Shown piece after piece: positions 21,452-33,114 of a stretch of DNA of 64,000 bases (within the stretch, counting starts at the first letter, position 1; each line of letters begins with the position of its first letter). The stretch covers positions 108,931,277 to 108,995,276 of the forward strand of contig CATIUR010000005.1 in the NCBI GenBank assembly GCA_949592205.1, in the 5' to 3' direction. This DNA is from Helichrysum umbraculigerum (Eukaryota; Streptophyta; Magnoliopsida; Asterales; Asteraceae). The position numbers and the translations under genes are program-made. The notes under the pieces are model-generated. The model had not been told where the DNA came from. It made no database searches and worked only from the letters and a program-made list of their open reading frames with translations.

Positions 21452-21717
21452 GATGCTGAACAAGAAAAGAACAAGGAAAAGAAATAAGATAATTGCATGA
21501 AATTTCTGATATATCACAAGTGTATATGATGAGATACACGATGACAGTACAAGGTGATAATCACATTCCATTTAGATAATCGAGTTGGATACACGGTACA
21601 AGTTTTTCCATAAGGTTACAGAACAGTAGTAGTACAAAAGTGCCGGGAATTGTTACATCCGGTTGAATTACATAGGTCCTAATTAAGTAGTTAACTGGTT
21701 ACAAGTTACAGACTGAT

Positions 21718-22230
21718 CTAATCTTGATGCAGATTAATCCGCTCCATCAGCGCGACGAGGCGGTCCACAGTTTCTGCAAGTCTGTTAGCTTGCCTGGCGT
21801 TGTCTTCAACCAAGGCCAGTCGTTGTACCAGTGCTCGAGAGTACTTCTCAGCCTCCTGTGAAAAACGTTCACATTCCTCTAGTCGGTCTCTTATGAGTTC
21901 ATCCGCACCTAATTCAGCGGTCATTGAATCCTGAATTATGCTTACAGAGAGGCTGGTATCCTCTTGTTCTCGCTGGAGTTGTGATATATGATCAAGAGCT
22001 TGGCGGAGTAGGTAGGTCATTCGGTGTTGTTCCCGTTCGAGATTCTCAAGCCTTTGCTCCTGACGGCGGAGTTGGGTAGCCAACACTGGCACCGTGGAGT
22101 GTGCCGAGTTCCGAGAGTTATGAACAGGATAGGGGCTGCTTCGAGGTGGCCTAGTGTTTCTCCTGGCTACTCGTGGGTTTCGTGATCCATGTGAATGAGA
22201 GCGTGACAAATTGGGTGGTGTGTTTGCCAT
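21718..22230 (-). CDS. 170-residue ORF upstream of gag, Tekay A copy 1
   Basis: The ATG at 22230 lies between the primer site and gag, 266 bp before the gag start. The N-terminal 50 residues are basic and rich in Ser/Pro/Arg; residues about 50-165 are a long predicted coiled coil with many Leu/Glu/Gln/Arg heptads (QLRRQEQRLENLEREQHRM). It is intact in all three copies although gag-pol is broken in each. I do not recognise a family. It could be an extra structural or RNA-binding protein (inference). Confidence 0.65.
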   Translation of the reverse strand: MANTPPNLSRSHSHGSRNPRVARRNTRPPRSSPYPVHNSRNSAHSTVPVLATQLRRQEQRLENLEREQHRMTYLLRQALDHISQLQREQEDTSLSVSIIQDSMTAELGADELIRDRLEECERFSQEAEKYSRALVQRLALVEDNARQANRLAETVDRLVALMERINLHQD

Positions 22231-22537
22231 TCCTGTGGCAGAGTGTAAGTAAGACGAGGCTAGTATATAGGTAAGTACATAATATCCAGCCTAGTGTCTA
22301 GCACGTATCAAGTAATGGTCCGGTTCTCTCGTGGTCAGAGTCAACCAACATATCCCCGTTTAACATAATCGTTTTAGACCTTACATCATCTTTCCTTAAT
22401 TGTACATAGTTGATCAGGCTATGTTAAATTAAAGTCGTATGCTGTAATTCCTGAACCAGTCATGCCTAATAAGGAAATACTGCCTAACGGTCATAGTCTA
22501 GGCCCACTAAATGCAACCTAGTTCACTATAACCTTAG

Positions 22538-22549
22538 GCTCTGATACCA
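22538..22549 (-). other. primer-binding site, Tekay A copy 1
   Basis: TGGTATCAGAGC on the minus strand, three bases from the LTR end; initiator Met tRNA. Confidence 0.88.
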
Positions 22550-22552
22550 ATC

Positions 22553-25050
22553 TGTAACACCCCCTAAATTAATGATTTGCGGAAGCATACTTGGGTGTTA
22601 CTAATCAATATACAAAGCACAAGATATACAACAAACGACCTCTAAATGAGACGTTGTAAAACGATTTCATATGAAATAAATGTTTGAAAACTCAATGTTT
22701 TCGTATACAAAATGTAGTTCCCTAGAGTCCACGCGTATGGCGAGAGATTCTATTACATAATCAAATATACAAAAGATAATGCTAAGAATCTCCGTTAATG
22801 CAGATGGGTTGAAATCATGCGACTCTAGCTAAGTCCGGGAGTAATCCTACTCCGTAAGTGTACCTGAGAATACATGCTAAAAGGTCAACACGAATGTTGG
22901 TGAATCTCACAGGTTTGTATGTAATAATAGTTTTTTAACACAAGATTTCATCAGTAGTGCCCGTAGGCGTAAATCAAGTATTTGCAATCCTGCAAATCTA
23001 AAATAAGTAAGTTATACCGTTGCCATGAGGCACATAATCGAAGCTTAACCTGTAAGTAATAAGTTGCTCCCGTGACATGCTCGTAACTGAGCAAGCATAA
23101 GTAACGAATAATAGTCGCCCGTTTATACAGTACGGTTCGTGGTAGCGCTACTACCCCGGGCGGGGAGGGTCATTTCCCTAATGGATCCATTAACTAGTGT
23201 TCGCGCTAAAGTCCATAACTAACGATATATGATGGAGAGAATTCAGTAGAAAGTAAGTAACTCATGCAATCCCGTATAGTAAAATGAATAGTTCGTACTT
23301 GTGTTCAAGAAAAGTAAGCAATGTATCTCACCCCGTATGTAAAACAGTAAAAGTGGGGCTGTAAGACTCACCTGAGTCAAGTAGTAAGCAGTAGTAAACA
23401 GTGGGTAGTGTGTAGGTTCTCCGAAACCGTAACCTTTAAATGCCTAAACATATAAAGTTAAGTAAGTATATGTCTCGCAAGACCATCTAGGCTAGTTGTC
23501 TACACAACTCGTTATGTCCAATGTTGGTTCGTTATCGTTTGTTCTTAGAAAAACATGGTTGGCCCGTTGGTGACGGTTTGTATTAGCGATTCCAAAGTGT
23601 TACTCTTGAAAAATATGTCTCAATTTGTTTATAATGTCGTATCGTAATGAGGTTTGAAGTTGTTTAAGTTCGACACTTGGTGTGAAATGTATTTACAAAC
23701 TCTAAGTGACGGGGGTCCGGGGGCAGCGCCCCTGGTAGCGGGGTCCAAGGGGCAGAGCCCATGGTTGGGGTCGAGCTGCCAAGTCAGCATGGAAAATTTT
23801 TATACCTACTACTTTCCTTTAGTGAACACGTATCCGAAATGTGAATTTGGAGTAAAATTAGGTGGTAAAATCTTGGTTCCGACACTTAGTAAAAATCTGA
23901 GTTTTCAGGGTTCTGTTTTATGCGACGTAGCATGCGACGTAAGGTGCGACGTGGGTTCGGTTTGCGACGTAGGGTGTTGCGTCGCTAATGCGACGTGGGT
24001 TCGGTTTGCGACGTTAAGGATGATGTCGCTATATGCGACGTCGCAATTTAATGCGACGTTGAGGCTAATGTTGCACCGGCGACATCGTGAAGGGTTTTGC
24101 GACGTTGTAGCTAACGTCGCATAAATCTGAGTCCAAAAGCGACGTTACGGTCTGATGATCGGAATTTGTGTCGAAAACGTGTTTTCCGGCCACCGTTCGG
24201 TTCAAAACTTTTACCCAACCCATATTTGGACATTATAAGCTTAAATAACCCATAATCATGTAAAAATAAGTAGAATCGAGGGGTTTCGACTTTTGTCGGA
24301 AAACTTACAAAGTGTCGGATTAAAAATCCGAAAAGATAGAAGTATAGATCGTTGCGTGGTGATCGTTTTTCCTAAAAGAGATTTGCGATCCGGTGTCGTG
24401 TGGTGGTAGTATTTTGTGATTTTGTGTGATGGTGGTTGTGTGGTGTTTGAGAGAAAAAGAAGAGAAGAAAGAGAAGAGAAAGATGAGAAGTGAGAAAGTG
24501 GGGAGGGGATCCTCCCTTTTTGGCTGCATTTTCGTGGGGCCCACCCCTATGTGGGTGTGTCCCAAACTTGTTCCCCGCGTTTGCGCTCCGTGCGGTGTTT
24601 GTTTTCCCGATTGTTTAAACGTTTAAATATTTTTGTATGCGTTTAAATATAAGTTTTAAGATGTGAATATTTATTAAATGTTATACTTGGATTATTTTAT
24701 CAAACCTCTAATAATTTGGATTATAATAAAATGTAGTTTAAATTAATTTGCGTATTTATCGTTTTTAAATCGTGTAAGCTTTAACCGTGTGATACGAGAC
24801 AATTTAGAAGTATTACTCAAAATGTTATCAATAATGTTTTTATGATTTAATCAAAATGTTTCACCAACGTCCGAAATAATTGAACCGAATTACATTCGAT
24901 TTAAACTTGTGCGATTTAATCAAATCGTACAATTTGTATATATTCATCAATCTATATTTCGATACATTAATTAGCCTAACACAGAACTAATTACATGTAT
25001 TAACAGTTGATTAGGCACTAATTACTAGTCCTAATTTGGCGGGTGTTACA
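22553..25050 (-). repeat. Tekay A LTR 2 (shared by copies 1 and 2)
   Basis: 2498 bp. It acts as the 5' LTR of copy 1 (primer site at its left) and the 3' LTR of copy 2 (polypurine tract at its right). Variants ATGGCGAG and CAGATGGG are shared with LTR 3 only. Word array at 23922-24147. Confidence 0.95.
23922..24147 (-). repeat. GCGACGT word array in Tekay A LTR 2
   Basis: Same array as in LTR 1. It includes a perfect palindrome GCGACGTCGC near 24035 where LTR 1 has the decayed GCGACATCGC. Confidence 0.92.
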
Positions 25051-25051
25051 T

Positions 25052-25060
25052 TCTCCCCCT
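25052..25060 (-). other. polypurine tract, Tekay A copy 2
   Basis: AGGGGGAGA on the minus strand, one base from the LTR. Confidence 0.85.
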
Positions 25061-25112
25061 GTTAGGAGAATTTCGTCCCGAAATTTAGCTCGAAGTTGCG
25101 TTTGATGTAGAG

Positions 25113-28100
25113 TCAGTGAAGAGTTGAGGATACTTGAGTCTCATTTGGTCTTCCCATTCCCAGGTGAATTCTGGACCAGGCCGCGAATTCCACCTGACCT
25201 TGACGATGGGAATACGACTTTGTTTGAGTTTTTGACCTCACGGTCAATGATTTCAGCGGGTTCCTCAACAAATTATCGACGCGAATCTCGTCGAGTGGAA
25301 TGATAAGTGTTTCATTGGACAGGCATTTCTTTAAGTTAGAAATGTGAAAGGTAGGGTGCACGCTGCTGAGTTCGGATGGCAGCTGCAATCGGTATGCCAC
25401 GGGGCCAATCCTTTCGAGGATCTCAAAAGGCCAGATGTACCTGGGATTTAACTTCAGGTGTTTACCGAATCGAATTACGCCTTTCCAAGGCGATACTTTC
25501 AGGAGTACTCGGTCCCCAACCTGGAACACGAGTGGTTTGCGCCTAATGTTAGCGTAACTTTTCTGACGGTCACGCGCGGCTTTGAGCCGGTTTTGGATTT
25601 CAACAATTTTCTTGGTGGTTTCGTGTATGAGTTCAGGACCAGTGAGTTGACTGTCTCCCACTTCAGTCCAACAGATCGGTGATCGACACTTATGACCGTA
25701 CAGTGCCTCAAATGGTGCAGCCTTAATGCTGGCGTGATAGCTGTTATTGTAGGAAAACTCGCACAATGGTAGGTGTCTTTCCCAGTTTGCACCGAAATCA
25801 ACTATGCAGGCTCGTAGCATATCTTCCAGTGTCTGAATAGTTCGTTCGCTCTAGCCATCCGTTTGAGGGTGGTACGCGGTACTCATGTCAAGATGGGTAC
25901 CCAGTGATTTTTTGAGTGTTTGCCAGATCGAGATGTGAAACGAGCATCTCTATCGGAGATAATCGAGGTAGGGACACCGTGTCAAGAAACAATTTCTTTG
26001 ATGTAGATTTGTGCGAGGCGTTCCATTTTATCGGTTTCCTTGATTGCCAGGAAGTGAGCAGATTTTGTGAGACGATCGACGATCACCCAAATGGTATCGC
26101 AACCGCTCGACGACTTGTGTAGTTTGGTTATGAAATCCATGGCAATTTGTTCCCATTTCCATTCAGGGATGTCGGGCTGTTGAAGTAAACCATAAGGTTT
26201 TTGATGTTCGGTTTTGACTTTCGAGCAAGTAAGACACTTGCTGACGTAAGTGGCGATTTCAGCTTTCATGTTTGGCCACCAATAAAACTCTTTGATGCCG
26301 TGATACATTTTATCGGACCCCGGGTGGATTGAATATTTGGACTTGTGAGCCTCATCCATCACCAAGTCTCATTGGTTCCCAAAACTAGGCAACCAGATTC
26401 GGTTAGAGAAGTACCTAACTCCATTAGGTCTGATTTCGAATTGTTTATCCATGCCTCGTAAGGCCTCGTTTTTGACATTATCGGGTTTGAGAGCTTCGAG
26501 TTGAGCGGTGAGAATTTGGATATTCAGGTCGTTGTGAATTGTCATGCTGAGGGCTCGGACTCGGAGTGGTCTTGTTCGTTCCTTTCGACTGAGAGCATCG
26601 GCAACCACGCTTGCCTTGCCTGGATGATATTTGATCTCACAGTCGTAATCGGTGAGTAATTCAACCCATCTACGCTGTCTCATGTTAAGGTCTTTTTGGT
26701 CGAAGATGTGTTGGAGACTTTTGTGGTCGGTGAATATTGTACTTCGGGTACCATAAAGGTAATGTCTCCAGATTTTGAGGGCGAATACCACGGCCCCTAA
26801 CTCGAGGTCATGAGTCGTATAGTTCTTCTCGTGCACTTTGAGTTGTCAGGAGGCGTAAGCAATGACATTGTCTCGTTGCATCAACACGCAACCGAGACCT
26901 TGGTGAGAAGCATCGCAGTATACCACGAAGTCATCGGTGCCTTCGGGTAAGGATAGAATGGGTGCACTGCAAAGCTGTAGTTTCAACAGCTGAAATGCTG
27001 ACTTTTGTTTATCGGTCCAATCGAACTTCTTATCCTTCTGAGTCAGTACCGTGAATGGTTGTGCTATTTTTGAGAAGTTTTCAATAAACCGGCGATAGTA
27101 CCCCCGCCAATCCCAAGAATTGGCGTACCTCGGTGGGAGTGGTTGGCGCTTGCCAGTCCTTGGTTGCCTCAATTTTTGATGGGTCTACATGAATTCCCTG
27201 GCTGTCAATCACGTGTCCAAGGAATTGAACGGTTTTTATCCAGAACTCACACTTAGAGAATTTGGCGTAAAGCTCCTCGTGTCTAAGTAGTTCCAGAATG
27301 GTTTTGAGATGTCGCGCATGCTCTTGTTCGTTGCGCGAATAGATGAGGATGTCATCAATGAAGACGATGACAAACTTGTCAAGATAGGGTTTACACACCC
27401 GATTCATAAGGTCCATGAATACAGCCGGTGCGTTGGTTAGACCGAATGGCATCACTTGGAATTCATAATGCCCATAACGGGTTCTGAATGCGGTTTTTGG
27501 GATGTCGGCATCGTGAACACGCAATTGATGATAACCTGATCGAAGATCAATCTTTGAATAACAGCTTGATCCTTGAAGTTGATCGAACAGATCATCGATT
27601 CGGGGAAGTGGGTATCGTTTCTTGACGGTTAGCTTGTTCAACTCTCGGTAGTCGATGCACATTCTGAATGAACCGTCTTTCTTTTTGACAAACAAGACCG
27701 GAGCTCCCCAAGGTGAAGAACTCGGTCTGATGAATCATCTATCCAGTAGTTCCTACAACTGAGAAGACAACTCCTGAAGTTCGGATGGGGCTAGGCGGTA
27801 CGGTGCTCGGGCCACTGGTGCGGCACCCGGCACGAGATCAATAGAGAACTCAACCTTTCTAGGTGGAGGTAAACCAGGTAGTTCTTTTGGAAAGACTTCG
27901 GGAAAGTCTCTAACGATTGGCACATCTTCAAGTCGCTTCTCCTCCGACTTTTTCTCCCTGATGTGTGCGAGAATTGCTGGATAACCCTTCCTCAGAAGTT
28001 TTCGGGTTTTCAAACAGGAGATTATGTTTAGTCTCGACCCACCGGTCTCCCCCTGTATGATCAAGGTTCTACCGACGGCGAGAGGGATGCGGACGATCTT

Positions 28101-29462
28101 ATAATGACAAACAATTTCGGCCCGATGCTTGGACAACCAATCCATACCCACGATGACGTCGAAACTTCCTAGTTCAACAGGCATAAGATCGATTGAGAAG
28201 ATTTCGTCGGCTAAGTTTAAAGTGCAATTAGGTATCACACTATCAGTTTCTATGAGTTTACCATTTGCAAGTTCTACGGTGTACTTAACATCTAAGGCCG
28301 CGGGGGTGATATCAAGTAGTGGGCAAAACTCATCAGAAATAAAGCTCCTATCGGCACCAGTATCAAATAGAATAGAAGCAGATAAGTTGTTGAGGAGGAA
28401 CATACCCGAGACCACATTCGGGTCTTGACGGGCGTCCCCTGAGCTGATCACGAAGGCTCTGCTCCGAGCGTTGTTGTTGCGGTTGTTGTCGTTGTTGTTG
28501 TTGTTCTTCAGCTTGGGGCAGTTGCTCTTGAAATGCCCAGAATTTCCGCACCCAAAGCAGGTCTTTAGTGCATTGGTATTAGGGTTAGGAATGTTGGCTC
28601 GGCAATCCTTGGCTAGGTGCCCGAACCGTTTGCAGTTGGTGCAAGGGCAGGAACCATCATGATGACGATTGCATTTGGGACAGTAGGGTTTGTTCCCGAT
28701 GTACCCTTTCTTTTCCGTAGTCCCCGAGGAATAAGCCTTAACAGACTCAGGTTTTTTGTTGGTGGTTTGGTTGGATGAGTTGGGGCTTCCTTCCCATTTG
28801 CGTTTGTTGTTTGCAGATGGGGTCGATGTTGTGCCACGGCGGACAGAGTTTGCTGTCAGTTCATGGGCCATACGGATGGCGCTCTGAATAGTACCCGGTT
28901 TGGATGAAGTCACCAGGTCTTGAAGTCTGTCAGGAAGTCCATCGACATATTTCTCGATCCTCTTGTACTCAGGATCGACCATGGTTGGGCACAGAAGTGC
29001 TAGTTGGTGGAAACGGTTGGTGTACCCCGTGATGTCATCACCCTGCATTTTGTGGTTCCAGAATTCCACTTCCAGCTGTTTCAACTCCTCCCACGGGAGT
29101 TTGTAAGCATTAGCAATACCCACAGTCTAGGCATAGGTGTTCCACCAGGTGAGAGCGGTGTTAGAGAAAGTACTGACGGAGAACTTGACCTTGTCTTCCT
29201 CCGTGCAGTTGCAGATAAGGAATACATATTCGATTTTCTCGATCCAGCGTACCAGACCGATCGCTCCTTCGGTACCCGCAAAGCTCAAGGGTTTGCAGTT
29301 CTGAAAGTCCTTGTAAGAGAAGGGTTTGGGTTGTGGCCCATTAGTAGTTGTATCTTCGCTACTAGGAGTTGGTGTTCGGGTGGCCAAGGCTTGTGCCACG
29401 CTGAGGGCAATCAGACCCGCAATTTCGGCTTCACTAAGGGTGATTTGTCGGCGAGGTGGCAT
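25113..29462 (-). pseudogene. gag-pol: Tekay A copy 2 gag-pol, broken
   Basis: Same domain order as copy 1. Stops: TAG 29129-29127, 27755-27753 and 25853-25851 (shared by all copies), and private TGA codons at 26848-26846, 26371-26369 and 25984-25982, each at an Arg CGA of the other copies. It shares with copy 1 the extra base in the C run (about 27101-27105), the integrase single-base loss and both chromodomain frame changes. Gag plus protease form one open stretch (29126-27753) because the copy 1 stop at 20398 is TCG here. Confidence 0.92.
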
Positions 29463-29728
29463 GATGCTGAACAAGAAAAGAACAAGGAAAAGAAATAAGA
29501 TAATTGCATGAAATTTCTGTTATATCACAAGTGTATATGATGAGATACACGATGACAGTACGAGGTGATAATCACATTCCATTTAGATAATCGAGTTGGA
29601 TACACGGTACAAGTTTTTCCATAAGGTTACAGAACAGTAGTAGTACAAAAGTGCCAGGAATTGTTACATCCGGTTGAATTACATAGGTCCTAATTAAGTA
29701 GTTAACTAGTTACAAGTTACAGACTGAT

Positions 29729-30241
29729 CTAATCTTGATGCAGATTAATCCGCTCCATCAGCGCGACGAGGCGGTCCACAGTTTCTGCAAGTCTGTTAGC
29801 TTGCCTGGCGTTGTCTTCAACCAAGGCCAGTCGTTGTACCAGTGCTCGAGAGTACTTCTCAGCCTCCTGTGAAAAACGTTCACATTCCTCTAGTCGGTCT
29901 CTTATGAGTTCATCCGCACCTAATTCAGCGGTCATTGAATCCTGAATTATGCTTACAGAGAGGCTGGTATCCTCTTGTTCTTGCTGGAGTTGTGATATAT
30001 GATCAAGAGCTTGGCGGAGTAGGTAGGTCATTCGGTGTTGTTCCCGTTCGAGATTCTCAAGCCTTTGCTCCTGACGGCGGAGTTGGGTAGCCAACACTGG
30101 CACCGTGGAGTGTGCCGAGTTCCGAGAGTTATGAACAGGATAGGGGCTGCTTCGAGGTGGCCTAGTGTTTCTCCTGGCTACTCGTGGGTTTCGTGATCCA
30201 TGTGAATGAGAGCGTGACAAATTGGGTGGTGTGTTTGCCAT
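29729..30241 (-). CDS. 170-residue ORF upstream of gag, Tekay A copy 2
   Basis: Full-length and identical to copy 1 except for a Gln at the position of an Arg in the coiled coil (LQQEQEDTS). See copy 1 for composition. Confidence 0.65.
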   Translation of the reverse strand: MANTPPNLSRSHSHGSRNPRVARRNTRPPRSSPYPVHNSRNSAHSTVPVLATQLRRQEQRLENLEREQHRMTYLLRQALDHISQLQQEQEDTSLSVSIIQDSMTAELGADELIRDRLEECERFSQEAEKYSRALVQRLALVEDNARQANRLAETVDRLVALMERINLHQD

Positions 30242-30548
30242 TCCTGTGGCAGAGTGTAAGTAAGACGAGGCTAGTATATAGGTAAGTACATAATATCCAG
30301 CCTAGTGTCTAGCACGTATCAAGTAATGGTCCGGTTCTCTCGTGGTCAGAGTCAACCAACATATCCCCGTTTAACATAATCGTTTTAGACCTTACATCAT
30401 CTTTCCTTAATTGTACATAGTTGATCAGGCTATGTTAAATTAAAGTCGTATGCTGTAATTCCTGAACCAGTCATGCCTAATAAGGAAATACTGCCTAACG
30501 GTCATAGTCTAGGCCCACTAAATGCAACCTAGTTCACTATAACCTTAG

Positions 30549-30560
30549 GCTCTGATACCA
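30549..30560 (-). other. primer-binding site, Tekay A copy 2
   Basis: TGGTATCAGAGC on the minus strand, three bases from LTR 3. Confidence 0.88.
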
Positions 30561-30563
30561 ATC

Positions 30564-33057
30564 TGTAACACCCCCTAAATTAATGATTTGCGGAAGCATA
30601 CTTGGGTGTTACTAATCAATATACAAAGCACAAGATATACAGCAAATGACCTCTAAATGAGACGTTGTAAAACGATTTCATATGAAATAAATGTTTGAAA
30701 ACTCAATGTTTTCGTATACAAAATGTAGTTCCCTAGAGTCCACGCGTATGGCGAGAGATTCTATTACATAATCAAATATACAAAAGATAATGCTAAGAAT
30801 CTCCGTTAATGCAGATGGGTTGAAATCATGCGACTCTAGCTAAGTCCGGGAGTAATCCTACTCCGTAAGTGTACCTGAGAATACATGCTAAAAGGTCAAC
30901 ACGAATGTTGGTGAATCTCACAGGTTTGTATGTAATAATAGTTTTTTAACACAAGATTTCATCAGTAGTGCCCGTAGGCATAAATCAAGTATTTGCAATC
31001 CTGCAAATGTAAAATAAGTTATACCGTTGCCATGAGGCTCATAATCGAAGCTTAACCCGTAAGTAATAAGTTGCTCCCGTGACATGCTCGTAACTGAGCA
31101 AGCATAAGTAACGAATAATAGTCGCCCGTTTATACAGTACGGTTCGTGGTAGCGCTACTACCCCGGGCGGGGAGGGTCATTTCCCTAATGGATCCATTAA
31201 CTAGTGTTCACGCTAAAGTCCATAACTAACGATATATGATGGAGAGACTTCAGTAGAAAGTAAGTAACTCATGCAATCCCGTATAGTAAAATGAATAGTT
31301 CGTACTTGTGTTCAAGAAAAGTAAGCAATGTATCTCACCCCGTATGTAAAACAGTAAAAGTGGGGCTGTAAGACTCACCTGAGTCGAGTAGTAAGCAGTA
31401 GTAAACAGTGGGTAGTGTGTAGGTTCTCCGAACCCGTAACCTTTAAATGCCTAAACATATAAAGTTAAGTAAGTATATGTCTCGCAAGACCATCTAGGCT
31501 AGTTGTCTACACAACTCGTTATGTCCAATGTTGGTTCGTTATCGTTTGTTCTTAGAAAAACATGGTTGGCCCGTTGGTGACGGTTTGTATTAGCGATTCC
31601 AAAGTGTTACTCTTGAAAAATATGTCTCAATTTGTTTATAATGTCGTATCGTAATAAGGTTTGAAGTTGTTTAAGTTCGACACTTGGTGTGAAATGTATT
31701 TACAAACTCTAAGTGACGGGGGTCCGGGGGCAGCGCCCCTAGTAGCGGGGTCCAAGGGGCAGAGCCCCTGGTTGGGGTCGAGCTGCCAAGTCAGCTTGGA
31801 AAATTTTTATACCTACTACTTTCCTTTAGTGAACACGTATCCGAAATGTGAATTTGGAGTAAAATTAGGTGGTAAAATCTTGGTTCCGACACATAGTAAA
31901 AATCTGAGTTTTCAGGGTTCTGTTTTATGCGACATAGCATGCGACGTAAGGTGCGACGTGGGTTCGGTTTGCGACGTAGGGTGTTGCGTCGCTAATGCGA
32001 CGTGGGTTCGGTTTGCGACGTTAAGGCTGATGTCGCTATATGCGACGTCGCAATTTAATGCGACGTTGAGGCTAATGTTGCACCGGCGACATCGTGAAGG
32101 GTTTTGCGACGTTGTAGCTAACGTCGCATAAATCTGAGTCCAAAAGCGACGTTACGGTCTGATGATCGGAATTTGTGTCGAAAACGTGTTATCCGGCCAC
32201 CATTCGGTTCAAAACTTTTACCCAACCCATATTTGGACATTATAAGCTTAAATAACCCATAATCACGTAAAAATAAGTAGAATCGAGGGGTTTCGACTTT
32301 TGTCGGAAAACTTACAAAGTGTCGGATTAAAAATCCGAAAAGATAGAAGTATAGATCGTTGCGTGGTGATCGTTTTTCCTAAAAGAGATTTGCGATCCGG
32401 TGTCGTGTGGTGGTAGTATTTTGTGATTTTGTGTGATGGTGGTTGTGTGGTGTTTGAGAGAAAAAGAAGAGAAGAAAGAGAAGAGAAAGATGAGAAGTGA
32501 GAAAGTGGGGAGGGGATCCTCCCTTTTTGGCTGCATTTTCGTGGGGCCCACCCCTATGTGGGTGTGTCCCAAACTTGTTCCCCGCGTTTGCGCTCCGTGC
32601 GGTGTTTGTTTTCCCGATTGTTTAAACGTTTAAATATTTTTGTATGCGTTTAAATATAAGTTTTAAGATGTGAATATTTATTAAATGTTATACTTGGATT
32701 ATTTTATCAAACCTCTAATAATTTGGATTATAATAAAATGTAGTTTAAATTAATTTGCGTATTTATCGTTTTTAAATCGTGTAAGCTTTAACCGTGTGAT
32801 ACGAGACAATTTAGAAGTATTACTCAAAATGTTATCAATAATGTTTTTATGATTTAATCAAAATGTTTCACCAACGTCCGAAATAATTGAACCGAATTAC
32901 ATTCGATTTAAACTTGTGCGATTTAATCAAATCGTACAATTTGTATATATTCATCAATCTATATTTCGATACATTAATTAGCCTAACACATAACTAATTA
33001 CATGTATTAACAGTTGATTAGGCACTAATTACTAGTCCTAATTTGGCGGGTGTTACA
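30564..33057 (-). repeat. Tekay A LTR 3 (shared by copies 2 and 3)
   Basis: 2494 bp, with a 4-bp deletion in AAGTAAGTTATACC near 31016. It shares ATGGCGAG/CAGATGGG with LTR 2 and, at the other end, ACACATAACTAATT with LTR 4. Word array at 31929-32153. Confidence 0.95.
31929..32153 (-). repeat. GCGACGT word array in Tekay A LTR 3
   Basis: Same array. The first word has decayed to GCGACATAG. Confidence 0.9.
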
Positions 33058-33058
33058 T

Positions 33059-33067
33059 TCTCCCCCT
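33059..33067 (-). other. polypurine tract, Tekay A copy 3
   Basis: AGGGGGAGA on the minus strand next to LTR 3. Confidence 0.85.
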
Positions 33068-33114
33068 GTTAGGAGAATTTCGTCCCGAAATTTAGCTCGA
33101 AGTTGCGTTTGATG